Part shown: in pieces, positions 25,068 to 32,283 of the stretch | How the letters are laid out: each line of letters begins with the position of its first letter | Numbering within the stretch: position 1 is the first letter of the stretch | From: QHCA01 sp003244095 | GTDB taxonomy: Bacteria > Actinomycetota > Actinomycetes > Mycobacteriales > QHCA01 | Assembly: GCA_038329965.1 (NCBI GenBank) | Contig: JBBQNN010000012.1 | Coordinates: forward strand, 6,148 to 70,147 | DNA: 64,000 bases | Reading direction: 5' to 3' | Notes under the pieces: generated by a model | Told to the model about the DNA's origin: nothing | Seen by the model: the letters and a program-made list of their open reading frames with translations, nothing else | The model's database searches: none | Translations under genes and position numbers: made by a program

Positions 25068-26000
25068 TCACAGTCCCTTTCCGTGCTTGTGCAGTTGTCG
25101 CATCACCCGGTCGGCGCTGAGTGCGCCGCTTGCCACGGCGAGGGCGAGGTACCCGCGGGCCTCGCGGGGGTTGTGCCGAAGTGTGCGGCCGGCCCAGCGT
25201 ACGGCCCCGCGCCGGTCACCGGCCGCGGCGGTCGCGAAGGCGATCTGCCCGCTGACCCGGGCCTGGCCGTGCGGCACGGTCTCGAACTCCGGATAACGGT
25301 CGAGCAACCAGGACAACGCGGTGGAGATGGTCCCCCAGCGGCTGGCGAAGTAGGACTGCTTGTGCCACCGCACGGCGACGAACACCTCGTCGACGTTGAG
25401 CAGGGGGGCGCTGCGGGCGGCCCGGAGCAGGAACTCGTAGTCCTCGGCGTAGCTGCCCGGGATCTGCTCGTCGACCAACCCGAATCCGTCGACCAACGCG
25501 GCCCGCCGGATCAGGAACGTCGAGGGGTGCAACTCGGTCAGGCGGTCGCGCAGCAGATCGGTCAGCTGGACCCGGCGCTGCGGCAGGATCCGGTCGACCG
25601 TCGTGTCGCCGTACAGCACCCGAATACCGGTGCAGACCAGCTCGGCCCCGGGCTCCTCGGACAGCGCTGCCACCTGTGCGGAGAGCTTGCCGGGCAGCCA
25701 GAGGTCGTCGTCGTCGCAGAAGGCGACGAACTCTGTGTCGGAGTGCAGGATGCCGCAGTTGCGGGCTCCGGCGAGGCCGGGGCCTCGATCGTTGGCGACC
25801 ACGCGCACCGGGCGCAGGTCGTCTGAGCTGACCAGACCGGGGTCTGGGTCGGACTGGTCGAACACCACGATGGTCTCCACCCGGCCGGGATAGTCCTGCT
25901 CACCGATCGCGGCGAGCGCCTCGCGCAGCATCTCCGGCCGGTCGCGGGTGGGCACGACCACCCCTACCGTGGGAAGGGGCTCGTGGCGGGAGGACGTCAC
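25068..26000 (-). CDS. GT2 family glycosyltransferase
   Basis: 310 residues from GTG 26000, overlapping the sulfotransferase 6 stop. GT-A fold motifs: TVGVVVPTRDRPEMLREAL, VETIVVFDQSD, PGLAGARNCGI, FVAFCDDDDLWLPGKL (metal-binding DDD), and FLIRRAALVDGFGLVDEQIPGSYAEDYEFLLRA with the ED acceptor-site pair. The C-terminal 80 residues are helical and resemble accessory helices of glycan-assembly GT2s. It transfers a nucleotide-sugar-derived residue to lipid-linked repeat unit, by context. Confidence 0.88.
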   Translation of the reverse strand: MTSSRHEPLPTVGVVVPTRDRPEMLREALAAIGEQDYPGRVETIVVFDQSDPDPGLVSSDDLRPVRVVANDRGPGLAGARNCGILHSDTEFVAFCDDDDLWLPGKLSAQVAALSEEPGAELVCTGIRVLYGDTTVDRILPQRRVQLTDLLRDRLTELHPSTFLIRRAALVDGFGLVDEQIPGSYAEDYEFLLRAARSAPLLNVDEVFVAVRWHKQSYFASRWGTISTALSWLLDRYPEFETVPHGQARVSGQIAFATAAAGDRRGAVRWAGRTLRHNPREARGYLALAVASGALSADRVMRQLHKHGKGL

Positions 26001-26950
26001 TTCCCCGGTGTCCGGAGGTAGCCGTAGCGCAGTCGCAGCGGAAGGGTGAGGGCCGAGACCAACCGCCGGCGGGCGACCGGCAGCTCGGATCGCCAGGCGT
26101 CGTCCCTGCGCAACTGCACGGGGCCGCTGGCGAAGCGCATCGGATTGCCCGAGACGGTGTGCCCGGTCTTGAGGTGCACGACATCACCGGTGACGAAGCT
26201 GGTGGCGGTCGGGTCGTGGGGCAGTTGGGCGAAACCGCGGATCCGGCCCAGGACGGCGATCGGGTCGGCGACGAGGTCTTCGTAGCGCTCCCGGCGGACC
26301 GGGACGCGGGTCGCCGCCAGCAGGTCGAATGCGGCGTTCTGCGCGGCCCACTGCAGGCTCACCTTGGCCGGGCTGCAGCGGGCCATCCACTCCTCGCCGT
26401 CGTCGATGACGTCCGGCCGGCGCACCTGCTTGGCCCACGAATGGGCCACTCCCGGGCTGTCCCGCACCAGCTGGAGCACCCGAAGGTCGACATCGGGTGC
26501 CCAGCGCAGCGCGAAGGCCAGCGACGCGTGCTTGCTGGACTCCACGACCAGGTCACAGCCGGACACCTGGCGCACCGCCTGGTAGACCCGGGCGTAGTAG
26601 CCGGCGTACTCGGCCAGGTCGGCCCGGATACCGGCCGGCAGTTCCGGCAGGGCCATGCGGAGGATGTGGCGGGTCCGGTCGACGCGCTGGCGGAGCACGG
26701 CCACCCGGCGGACGTCGACGTTGGACCAGCCGTCGAAGGCCTCCTTGCCGACCCGGAGCCAGAACTCACACTGGCCGAACGGCAGGCCGCACCCGCACCG
26801 CTCGCCGTTGCCCAGGCCGCGCTCCCACAGGTGGACGACCTCGCCGACCGCGCAGACCCCGGGCATCTCACCGAGCATCCGGTCGAGCAGCGTCGAGCCG
26901 CTGCGGCCGAGCCCGCCGACGAACAGTACGCGGACCGGGGCGGTGTTCAT
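25997..26950 (-). CDS. Sulfotransferase family protein 6 (CxCG-FW type)
   Basis: 317 residues from ATG 26950, overlapping the CpsG-like stop (ATGA); the frame is open to 27292 but that extension is only a shadow of the overlapping gene. Motifs: VLFVGGLGRSGSTLLDRMLG, VCAVGEVVHLW, RCGCGLPFGQCEFWLRVG then AFDGW, LVVESSKHASLAF, VLQLVRDSPGVAHS, RRERYEDLV, and the terminal LRLRYGYLRTPGK. Fourth member of the local CxCG-FW group. Its 4-base overlaps with glycosyltransferase genes on both sides tie sulfation directly to repeat-unit synthesis. Confidence 0.88.
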   Translation of the reverse strand: MNTAPVRVLFVGGLGRSGSTLLDRMLGEMPGVCAVGEVVHLWERGLGNGERCGCGLPFGQCEFWLRVGKEAFDGWSNVDVRRVAVLRQRVDRTRHILRMALPELPAGIRADLAEYAGYYARVYQAVRQVSGCDLVVESSKHASLAFALRWAPDVDLRVLQLVRDSPGVAHSWAKQVRRPDVIDDGEEWMARCSPAKVSLQWAAQNAAFDLLAATRVPVRRERYEDLVADPIAVLGRIRGFAQLPHDPTATSFVTGDVVHLKTGHTVSGNPMRFASGPVQLRRDDAWRSELPVARRRLVSALTLPLRLRYGYLRTPGK

Positions 26951-27543
26951 CGGGCCCGTGCCCGGCGGGTCAGCAGTGCCCGGCCGCCGGGCCGGCCCGG
27001 GGACCGCTCCTGCGCCTGGCGCCGGGCCGCGATCAGCCCGTCGACCACGTCGCCCACCCGGCGGGCCGGCGCGTCGGTGAGCTCGAGGACGTCGGCGCGG
27101 CTGACGGCGAACTCCGCGGGCTCGCGCATGGCGAGGTCGAGCGCCGCCCGCAGCGTGTCCTCGGTCTCCGCGAGCCGCACCAGGCCGGACCGGCCGAACA
27201 TCCGGGCGAAGCGCTGCTGGTGCCCGTCGACGTGCTCGCCGAGAGCAGGGTCGCGCGGGACCACGACGGGCAGCCGGCCGGCGGCGCGGCACTCGGTGAT
27301 GGTCGCCGGGCCGCCGTGGCAGACGACCACGTCGGCGGCGCGCACCATGCGCTGCAACTCGTCGTGCGGGTAGAAGGTCACGCCCGTGACCGGGCTCGTC
27401 GGCTCGGCCGAGGTGCCGTGCTGCACCACACAGCGGGGCTGCACCCCGTCGCAGTCGGCCAGCCAGCGCTGCACCCAGCCGACCAGCCGGTCGAACGGGT
27501 GGACGTCGGTGCCCAGCAGCACCAGGACGAGGGGATCGCTCAC
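26947..27543 (-). CDS. CpsG/Alg13-like glycosyltransferase catalytic subunit
   Basis: 198 residues from GTG 27543, overlapping the stop of the CpsF-like gene (GTGA). It resembles the C-terminal donor-binding half of GT28 enzymes: VLVLLGTDVHPFDRLV, CVVQHGTS, VTFYPHDELQRMVRAADVVVCHGGPATITECRAAGRLPVVVPRD and EHVDGHQQRFARMF. The HGG...E pattern marks the UDP-sugar site. Proteins of this type (Alg13, CpsG, PssE) act only with a membrane partner, here the gene immediately upstream. Confidence 0.85.
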   Translation of the reverse strand: MSDPLVLVLLGTDVHPFDRLVGWVQRWLADCDGVQPRCVVQHGTSAEPTSPVTGVTFYPHDELQRMVRAADVVVCHGGPATITECRAAGRLPVVVPRDPALGEHVDGHQQRFARMFGRSGLVRLAETEDTLRAALDLAMREPAEFAVSRADVLELTDAPARRVGDVVDGLIAARRQAQERSPGRPGGRALLTRRARAR

Positions 27544-28040
27544 AGCAGGGTCCCGACGACGGTGGCGTGGGGGTAGAGCCGGCGTTGTTCCTCCCACTGC
27601 ACGAGCAGGCTCGTGGTGAACGGCCGGCACAGCCGGGCGGTCAGCGTCCGGCTGTCGATCCGGTCGTAGACCTCGATATAGACCGTCGGGATGCGCAGCA
27701 GCCGGCCGATGACGAAGAACGGCAGGGCCACGCCCGCCCCGGTCGACAGGATCGCCTCGGGACGGTGCCGGAAGACCAGGCGCCCGGCGAGGACGGTGTT
27801 ACGCACCAAATTGGGCAGGTTTCGGGTCGTCGGGTAGTGCGCCCACGTGACAGTCTCCTCGACGAGCAGCGACTCCGCGTCGGGGGTCTGGAACGTGACC
27901 CAGTGTCGCGCCCTGTCAGCCCACCAGGGGCGCAGCGCGAGCAATTGGGCCAGGTGGCCGCCGCTCGAGCCGACGAGCATGATCCCCCCGCGAGTGCCAC
28001 TCCGCACGATGTCCCGCCCCGGCATCAGATGCTTCACCAA
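27540..28040 (-). CDS. CpsF/Alg14-like glycosyltransferase membrane-recruiting subunit
   Basis: 166 residues if started at TTG 28040 (GTG 28037 and ATG 28025 are alternatives; GGAG and GGGGAG lie just upstream). GGIMLVGSSGGHLAQLLAL is the Alg14/PssD hallmark near the N-terminus, followed by HWVTFQTPDAESLL, NLPNLVRNTVLAGRLVFRHRPEAILSTGAGVALPF and IPTVYIEVYDRIDS. The pair forms a split GT28 enzyme that typically adds the second sugar of a polyprenyl-linked repeat unit. First gene of the operon running down to the membrane protein at 24.3 kb. Confidence 0.85.
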   Translation of the reverse strand: MVKHLMPGRDIVRSGTRGGIMLVGSSGGHLAQLLALRPWWADRARHWVTFQTPDAESLLVEETVTWAHYPTTRNLPNLVRNTVLAGRLVFRHRPEAILSTGAGVALPFFVIGRLLRIPTVYIEVYDRIDSRTLTARLCRPFTTSLLVQWEEQRRLYPHATVVGTLL

Positions 28041-28177
28041 CTCCCCGCTCTCCGGGTGAAACTACTGCACGCCCATCGGGCCCGCGCACCGAAGCCCCAG
28101 AACTTCACCCGTTGCGACGCGGCCCGAGGAGGCAAATGACTGCAAGTGATCGGCTCCTCCCATGGGGTGACGACCGG

Positions 28178-29689
28178 TCAGTAGGCGCCGGACGAGCGGA
28201 TGACGGCGGTCATCGTACGAGCCAGGATGACCACATCGAGGGCCAGCGACCAGTTCTCGACGTAGCGCAGGTCGAGCCGCACGGCCTCCTCCCACGGGAG
28301 GTCGGCGCGACCACTGACCTGCCACAGGCCGGTCAGGCCGGGCTTGACCACCAGGCGGCGCCGGACGTGGCCGGCGTACAGCTCCACCTCCGACGGCAGC
28401 GGCGGCCGCGGGCCAACCAGTGACATGTCGCCGCGCAGGACGTTGACCAGTTGCGGCAGCTCGTCGACGGAGTAGCGACGCAGCCAGTGACCCAGAGAGG
28501 TCACCCGGGGGTCGTGGCGGACCTTGAACAGCACGCCGTCGTGCTCGTTGAGCGAGCGGACTTCGGCCAGCCGCTCCTCCGAGCCGACGTACATCGTCCG
28601 GAACTTGTAGAGGGAGAAGGTCTGGCCCTCCTTGCCGACGCGGGTCTGCCGGAACAGGGCAGGACCCGGGCTGGTCAGCCGGATGGCGATGCCGACGCCG
28701 ATCAGGGCGGGGGTCAGCACGATCAGCGCCAGGGCAGCGAGGGCGATGTCGAAGGAGGTCTTGACGACCCTGCGGGCGCCGGCCAGCTCGGGGTGTTCGA
28801 CGTGCAGCAGCGGCAGCCCGTCGATCGGCCGGATGGTCGTACGCGGGCCGGCGACGTCGATCAGGGCTGGTGCCACGAACAGGTCGGTGCCGGTCTTCTC
28901 CAACTGCCAGGCCAGGCCACGCAGTACCTCGGCGTCGAGCTCGGGACAGGCGAGGACGGCGACCGCGTCGGCGCCGCAGGCCTCGACCGCGCCCACCACG
29001 TCGTTGAAGGTGCCCAGGACGTCGACGTCGACGTCGTCGAGGCGCTGCCGCCGGGGGCGGTGTGGTGGCAGGCACGCGCCGACCACCTGGACGCCGTGAT
29101 AGCGCTCCCGCGACAACTGCCGGCACATGTTCGCGACCGCACGCTCGTAGCCCACGAGCACGACCCGCTTCATGAATCGCCCGTCCCGGCAGCGGTTGCG
29201 GTGCAGCCACTTGCGCAGGGCATGTCGGCCGACGAGGTCGCCGAACGCCAGGAGCGTGACGACGATCGCGACGTAACCACGGGCCAGGCTGAGATGGACC
29301 GTGTAGGACACGAAGGCGATGCCGGCGGTGAAGCCGGCCACGGCGACCAGGACCCGGCGGTACTCGTCCGGCCCGACGTAGAGGAAGCGCGACTCGTAGG
29401 CCTGGCACAGGGAGAGGGTGAGCAGCCAGGCCAGCGGCAGAAGCAGGCTCAGCGCGAGATACCGGGGGATGTACCAGCCCTGCGCCGCGAACCGCACGAA
29501 GTAGGCGGTGCCCCCGGCGAGCACGGCAACGGCGACATCGATCGCGACAACGAGGCGGAGGTATTCGCCCTCCCACCGCTGGCTCTGGGTGGCGACGGCT
29601 CGCGGCGCCGCCTGAGCAGCGCCTGCGTCGGCCGTCTGGAAGGTCTCGAAACCTTCTGCCCCCACGCTGGAGGAGTCCAGCGCGTCCAT
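28178..29689 (-). CDS. Polyprenyl-phosphate hexose-1-phosphate transferase (WbaP/WcaJ type)
   Basis: 503 residues from ATG 29689 with AGAGGGGGGCG upstream. Four N-terminal TM segments (from about residue 46: LVVAIDVAVAVLAGG) precede a CoA-binding-like Rossmann middle domain (KRVVLVGYERAVANMC). After a further membrane helix (ALAALALIVLTPALIGVG) comes the catalytic domain: FRQTRVGKEGQTFSLYKFRTM, LRRYSVDELPQLVNVLRGDMSLVGPRP and KPGLTGLWQVSGR. It transfers hexose-1-phosphate from a UDP-sugar to undecaprenyl phosphate, the first committed step of exopolysaccharide synthesis. The 170-base upstream spacer is locally AT-richer and holds no gene. Confidence 0.92.
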   Translation of the reverse strand: MDALDSSSVGAEGFETFQTADAGAAQAAPRAVATQSQRWEGEYLRLVVAIDVAVAVLAGGTAYFVRFAAQGWYIPRYLALSLLLPLAWLLTLSLCQAYESRFLYVGPDEYRRVLVAVAGFTAGIAFVSYTVHLSLARGYVAIVVTLLAFGDLVGRHALRKWLHRNRCRDGRFMKRVVLVGYERAVANMCRQLSRERYHGVQVVGACLPPHRPRRQRLDDVDVDVLGTFNDVVGAVEACGADAVAVLACPELDAEVLRGLAWQLEKTGTDLFVAPALIDVAGPRTTIRPIDGLPLLHVEHPELAGARRVVKTSFDIALAALALIVLTPALIGVGIAIRLTSPGPALFRQTRVGKEGQTFSLYKFRTMYVGSEERLAEVRSLNEHDGVLFKVRHDPRVTSLGHWLRRYSVDELPQLVNVLRGDMSLVGPRPPLPSEVELYAGHVRRRLVVKPGLTGLWQVSGRADLPWEEAVRLDLRYVENWSLALDVVILARTMTAVIRSSGAY

Positions 29690-29859
29690 GGCTACGCCCC
29701 CCTCTTGACGAGCCAGCCCGCCCCGAGGCCGGTGCTCCGTTGCTTTTTTGGCTTGCTTAACGTTGAATCGCAGCACACCCGCGCTAAATGATCAACGAAG
29801 CCACAAGTTACCTCGTCCCACGGACGATGAACACCCCTCATTCGGGTGATCCTGCGTAG

Positions 29860-30432
29860 TCAGTCGTTGAACCGGTTCTGCGCGCTCGCGAGATCTCCGG
29901 AAAGCAGGGCTGCGACCGCATCGGCGGCCCGGTCGACATGGCTCGGCAGATCCTTTCGCTCGGCGGCCGCGAAGTCGCGTAGGAGGAAGTCGGCAGGGTC
30001 CTGCCGGCCAGGTGGCCGCCCGATGCCGAAACGTACCCGATAGAAGTCTCCGCTCGCTAATGCACCCCTTAGAGAGCGGAGACCGTTATGCCCGTTGTCT
30101 CCGCCGCCGAGCTTGAGCCGCAAGGAACCGTAGGGCAGATCGAGCTCGTCGTGTACGGCGATGATCTGCTCGACCGGCACCTTGAAGAAGTCGCGCAACG
30201 CGGCAACCGGGCCACCGGACAGGTTCATGTAGGCCTTGGGTTTAGCCACGATCAGGCGGACGCCGTCGAGGCGGCCATCCACGATATCGGCACGACCCTT
30301 GTGTGCCTTGAACCGAGCGCCCATGCGTTCGGCAAGCAGGTCGGCGACCATGAAGCCGACGTTGTGCCGGTTGCCGGCGTGGCGCGGACCGGGATTTCCC
30401 AGGCCGACGACCAGGCGGGGCTCTCCGGAAAT
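29860..30432 (-). CDS. pth: Peptidyl-tRNA hydrolase, probable ATT start
   Basis: The family N-terminus LVVGLGNPGPRHAGNRHNVGFM is present but no ATG, GTG or TTG precedes it in frame after the rplY region; the first ATG (30351) lies after the conserved block and would remove catalytic residues. ATT at 30430-30432 gives 190 residues, the usual length, beginning ISGEPRLVVGLGNPG; CTG at 30465 is the other candidate. Catalytic His (NRHNVGF), AKPKAYMNLSGG, VHDELDLPYG and GGGDNGHNGLRS are intact. It releases tRNA from stalled peptidyl-tRNA. It follows rplY by 29 bases, as in other actinomycetes. Confidence 0.9.
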   Translation of the reverse strand: MSGEPRLVVGLGNPGPRHAGNRHNVGFMVADLLAERMGARFKAHKGRADIVDGRLDGVRLIVAKPKAYMNLSGGPVAALRDFFKVPVEQIIAVHDELDLPYGSLRLKLGGGDNGHNGLRSLRGALASGDFYRVRFGIGRPPGRQDPADFLLRDFAAAERKDLPSHVDRAADAVAALLSGDLASAQNRFND

Positions 30433-30461
30433 GGCCGTCGGCTCTCGTCGCGGGGCGGGGC

Positions 30462-31157
30462 TCAGGACTGGGGCGGCTGCGCCTGCGCTCCGTCGCCGGA
30501 ATCGGCCGCCCCGTCGGCCTCGGCAGCGGGTGCGGCGGCAGCCTGCTCCTCGTCGGTGGCCTCGCGCTCGATGCCCACCTCGGCCTCGGCCTCGGCCAGC
30601 TCGGCGTCGAGCTGCTCGGCGGTCGGGGCGGCGAGACCCTGTACGACGATGTGCGAGCCGTCGGTGACCAGCGTCGCGCCCTCGGGCAGGGCGACGTCAG
30701 CGGCGGTGATGTGCTGGCCGACGACCAGGCCCTCGATGCTGACATCGACCCCACCGGGAATGTGGGTGGCCTCGGCCTCGACGGCCAGCGTCACGAGCTG
30801 CTGGTCGACCAGCGTGTCGGGAGCCGCGGCACCGGTCAGCGTCACCCGGATCTCGACGGTGACCTTCTCGCCGAGGCGGACCAGGACGAGATCTACATGC
30901 TCCAGGAAGCCCTTGATCGGATCCCGCTGCACCGCCTTGGGCAGGACCAGCTCGCGCTCACCATCGAGATCCAGGCTGAGCAGGACGTTGGGGGTCTTCA
31001 GCGCACGCATCAGCTCGTGGCCGGGCAGCGAGATGTGCACGGGGTTGCGGCCGTGGCCGTAGACGACGGCAGGGACCTTGCCGGCCCGCCGGGTGCGCCG
31101 GGCGGGGCCCTTGCCGAACTCGGTGCGGGGCTCGGCGACGATGCGGACCTCGGCCAC
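30462..31157 (-). CDS. rplY: 50S ribosomal protein L25/general stress protein Ctc
   Basis: 231 residues from GTG 31157 (GAAGGA upstream); the frame is open to 31235 but L25 begins at EVRIVAEPRTEFGKGPARR. The N-terminal 5S-rRNA-binding domain has AGKVPAVVYGHGRNPVHISLPGHEL and LEHVDLVLVR. The C-terminal TL5/CTC domain runs through HIPGGVDVSIEGLVVGQHITAADVALPEG. The tail is acidic and Ala-rich, ending GAQAQPPQS, as in long actinobacterial forms. Confidence 0.95.
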   Translation of the reverse strand: MAEVRIVAEPRTEFGKGPARRTRRAGKVPAVVYGHGRNPVHISLPGHELMRALKTPNVLLSLDLDGERELVLPKAVQRDPIKGFLEHVDLVLVRLGEKVTVEIRVTLTGAAAPDTLVDQQLVTLAVEAEATHIPGGVDVSIEGLVVGQHITAADVALPEGATLVTDGSHIVVQGLAAPTAEQLDAELAEAEAEVGIEREATDEEQAAAAPAAEADGAADSGDGAQAQPPQS

Positions 31158-31210
31158 GGTGAAATCCTTCTGCTCGTGAGGGTGGTTATCTCGACGCGGC
31201 TGGCAGGGGT

Positions 31211-31286
31211 GACTGGGCATCACTGCACCGGGCAAGAGACCCAGTCTAGCCGCGCGGGCACGGTCGCGTGAAACCGGTGCCGTGCC
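31211..31286 (-). terminator. Two hairpins in the prs-rplY spacer
   Basis: GGCACGG (31257-31263) pairs with CCGTGCC (31280-31286), and GACTGGG (31211-31217) pairs with CCCAGTC (31240-31246). The first lies 17 bases after the prs stop and may attenuate readthrough into rplY. A TAGACT -10-like box (complement of 31243-31248) overlaps the second, so it may instead belong to an rplY promoter or 5' leader. Functional meaning is inferred only. Confidence 0.4.
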
Positions 31287-31302
31287 GGGATGGCTGCGCA
31301 GG

Positions 31303-32283
31303 CTAGCTGTCGCCGCCGAACATCGACGTGACCGAGCCGTCGTCGAAGACCTCCCGGATGGCCCGGGCGATGAGCGGGGCGATGGAGAGCACGGTCAGCT
31401 TGTCGCACCGCTTGTCGTCGGGGATCGGCAGCGTGTTGGTGAGGACGACCTCGCTGATGCGGCTGTTCTTCAGGCGGTCGACCGCCGGGCCGGACAGCAC
31501 GCCGTGTGTGGCGGCCGCGATCACGTCGGTCGCGCCGGCCGCGAAGAGCGCCTCGGCCGCCTTCACCGTCGTGCCGCCGGTGTCGATCATGTCGTCGACG
31601 ATGACGCACGTACGGTCCTCGACATCGCCGACGACCCGATTGGCCTTGGCCTCGTTGGGCACCAGCGGGTCGCGGGTCTTGTGGATGAACGCCAGCGGAC
31701 AGCCGCCGAGCCGGTCGGTCCAGCGCTCCGCCACCCGCACCCGGCCGGAGTCGGGTGCCACCACCGTCACCCGACTGGTGTCGAGCCGGTCGGCGAGGTA
31801 GTCGGCCAGCAGGGGCAGGGCGAACAGGTGGTCGACGGGCCCGTCGAAGAAGCCCTGGATCTGCGCGGTGTGCAGGTCGACCGTGAGGATCCGGTCGGCA
31901 CCGGCGGTCTGGAACATGTCGGCGACCAGCCGGGCCGAGATCGGCTCCCGGCCACGGTGCTTCTTGTCCTGCCTGGCGTACGGATAGAACGGAGCGACGA
32001 CCGTGATCCGCTTGGCCGAACCGCGCTTGAGGGCGTCGACCATGATCAACTGCTCCATCAGCCACTGGTTGATGGGCGCACTGTGGCTCTGCACGACGAA
32101 GGCGTCGCTGCCGCGTACGGATTCCTGGAAGCGGACGTACATCTCGCCGTTGGCGAAGTCGTAGGCGGTGGTGGGCGTCGGGGCCACCCCCAGCTCTTCA
32201 CCGATCTCGTCGGCCAGCTGCGGATAGCCGCGCCCGGAGAAGAGCATGAGGGTCTTGTGGTTGACCTTCTCGATACCGCTCAC
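31303..32283 (-). CDS. prs: Ribose-phosphate pyrophosphokinase
   Basis: 326 residues, GTG overlapping the glmU stop (GTGA). Class I PRPP synthetase motifs: LMLFSGRGYPQLADEI, FANGEMYVRFQESVRG, the flexible loop YARQDKKHRGREPISARLVA, DLHTAQIQGFF, VVAPDSGRVRVAERW, the PRPP-binding site CVIVDDMIDTGGT and a C-terminal LIARAIREVFDD. It makes PRPP from ribose-5-phosphate and ATP. The glmU-prs-rplY-pth order is the standard actinobacterial one. Confidence 0.97.
   Translation of the reverse strand: MSGIEKVNHKTLMLFSGRGYPQLADEIGEELGVAPTPTTAYDFANGEMYVRFQESVRGSDAFVVQSHSAPINQWLMEQLIMVDALKRGSAKRITVVAPFYPYARQDKKHRGREPISARLVADMFQTAGADRILTVDLHTAQIQGFFDGPVDHLFALPLLADYLADRLDTSRVTVVAPDSGRVRVAERWTDRLGGCPLAFIHKTRDPLVPNEAKANRVVGDVEDRTCVIVDDMIDTGGTTVKAAEALFAAGATDVIAAATHGVLSGPAVDRLKNSRISEVVLTNTLPIPDDKRCDKLTVLSIAPLIARAIREVFDDGSVTSMFGGDS

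Noticed and set aside
25997..27292. Extended start for sulfotransferase 6
   Set aside because: The additional 114 residues are the out-of-frame shadow of the CpsG-like gene; ATG 26950 gives a 4-base overlap and the right N-terminus.
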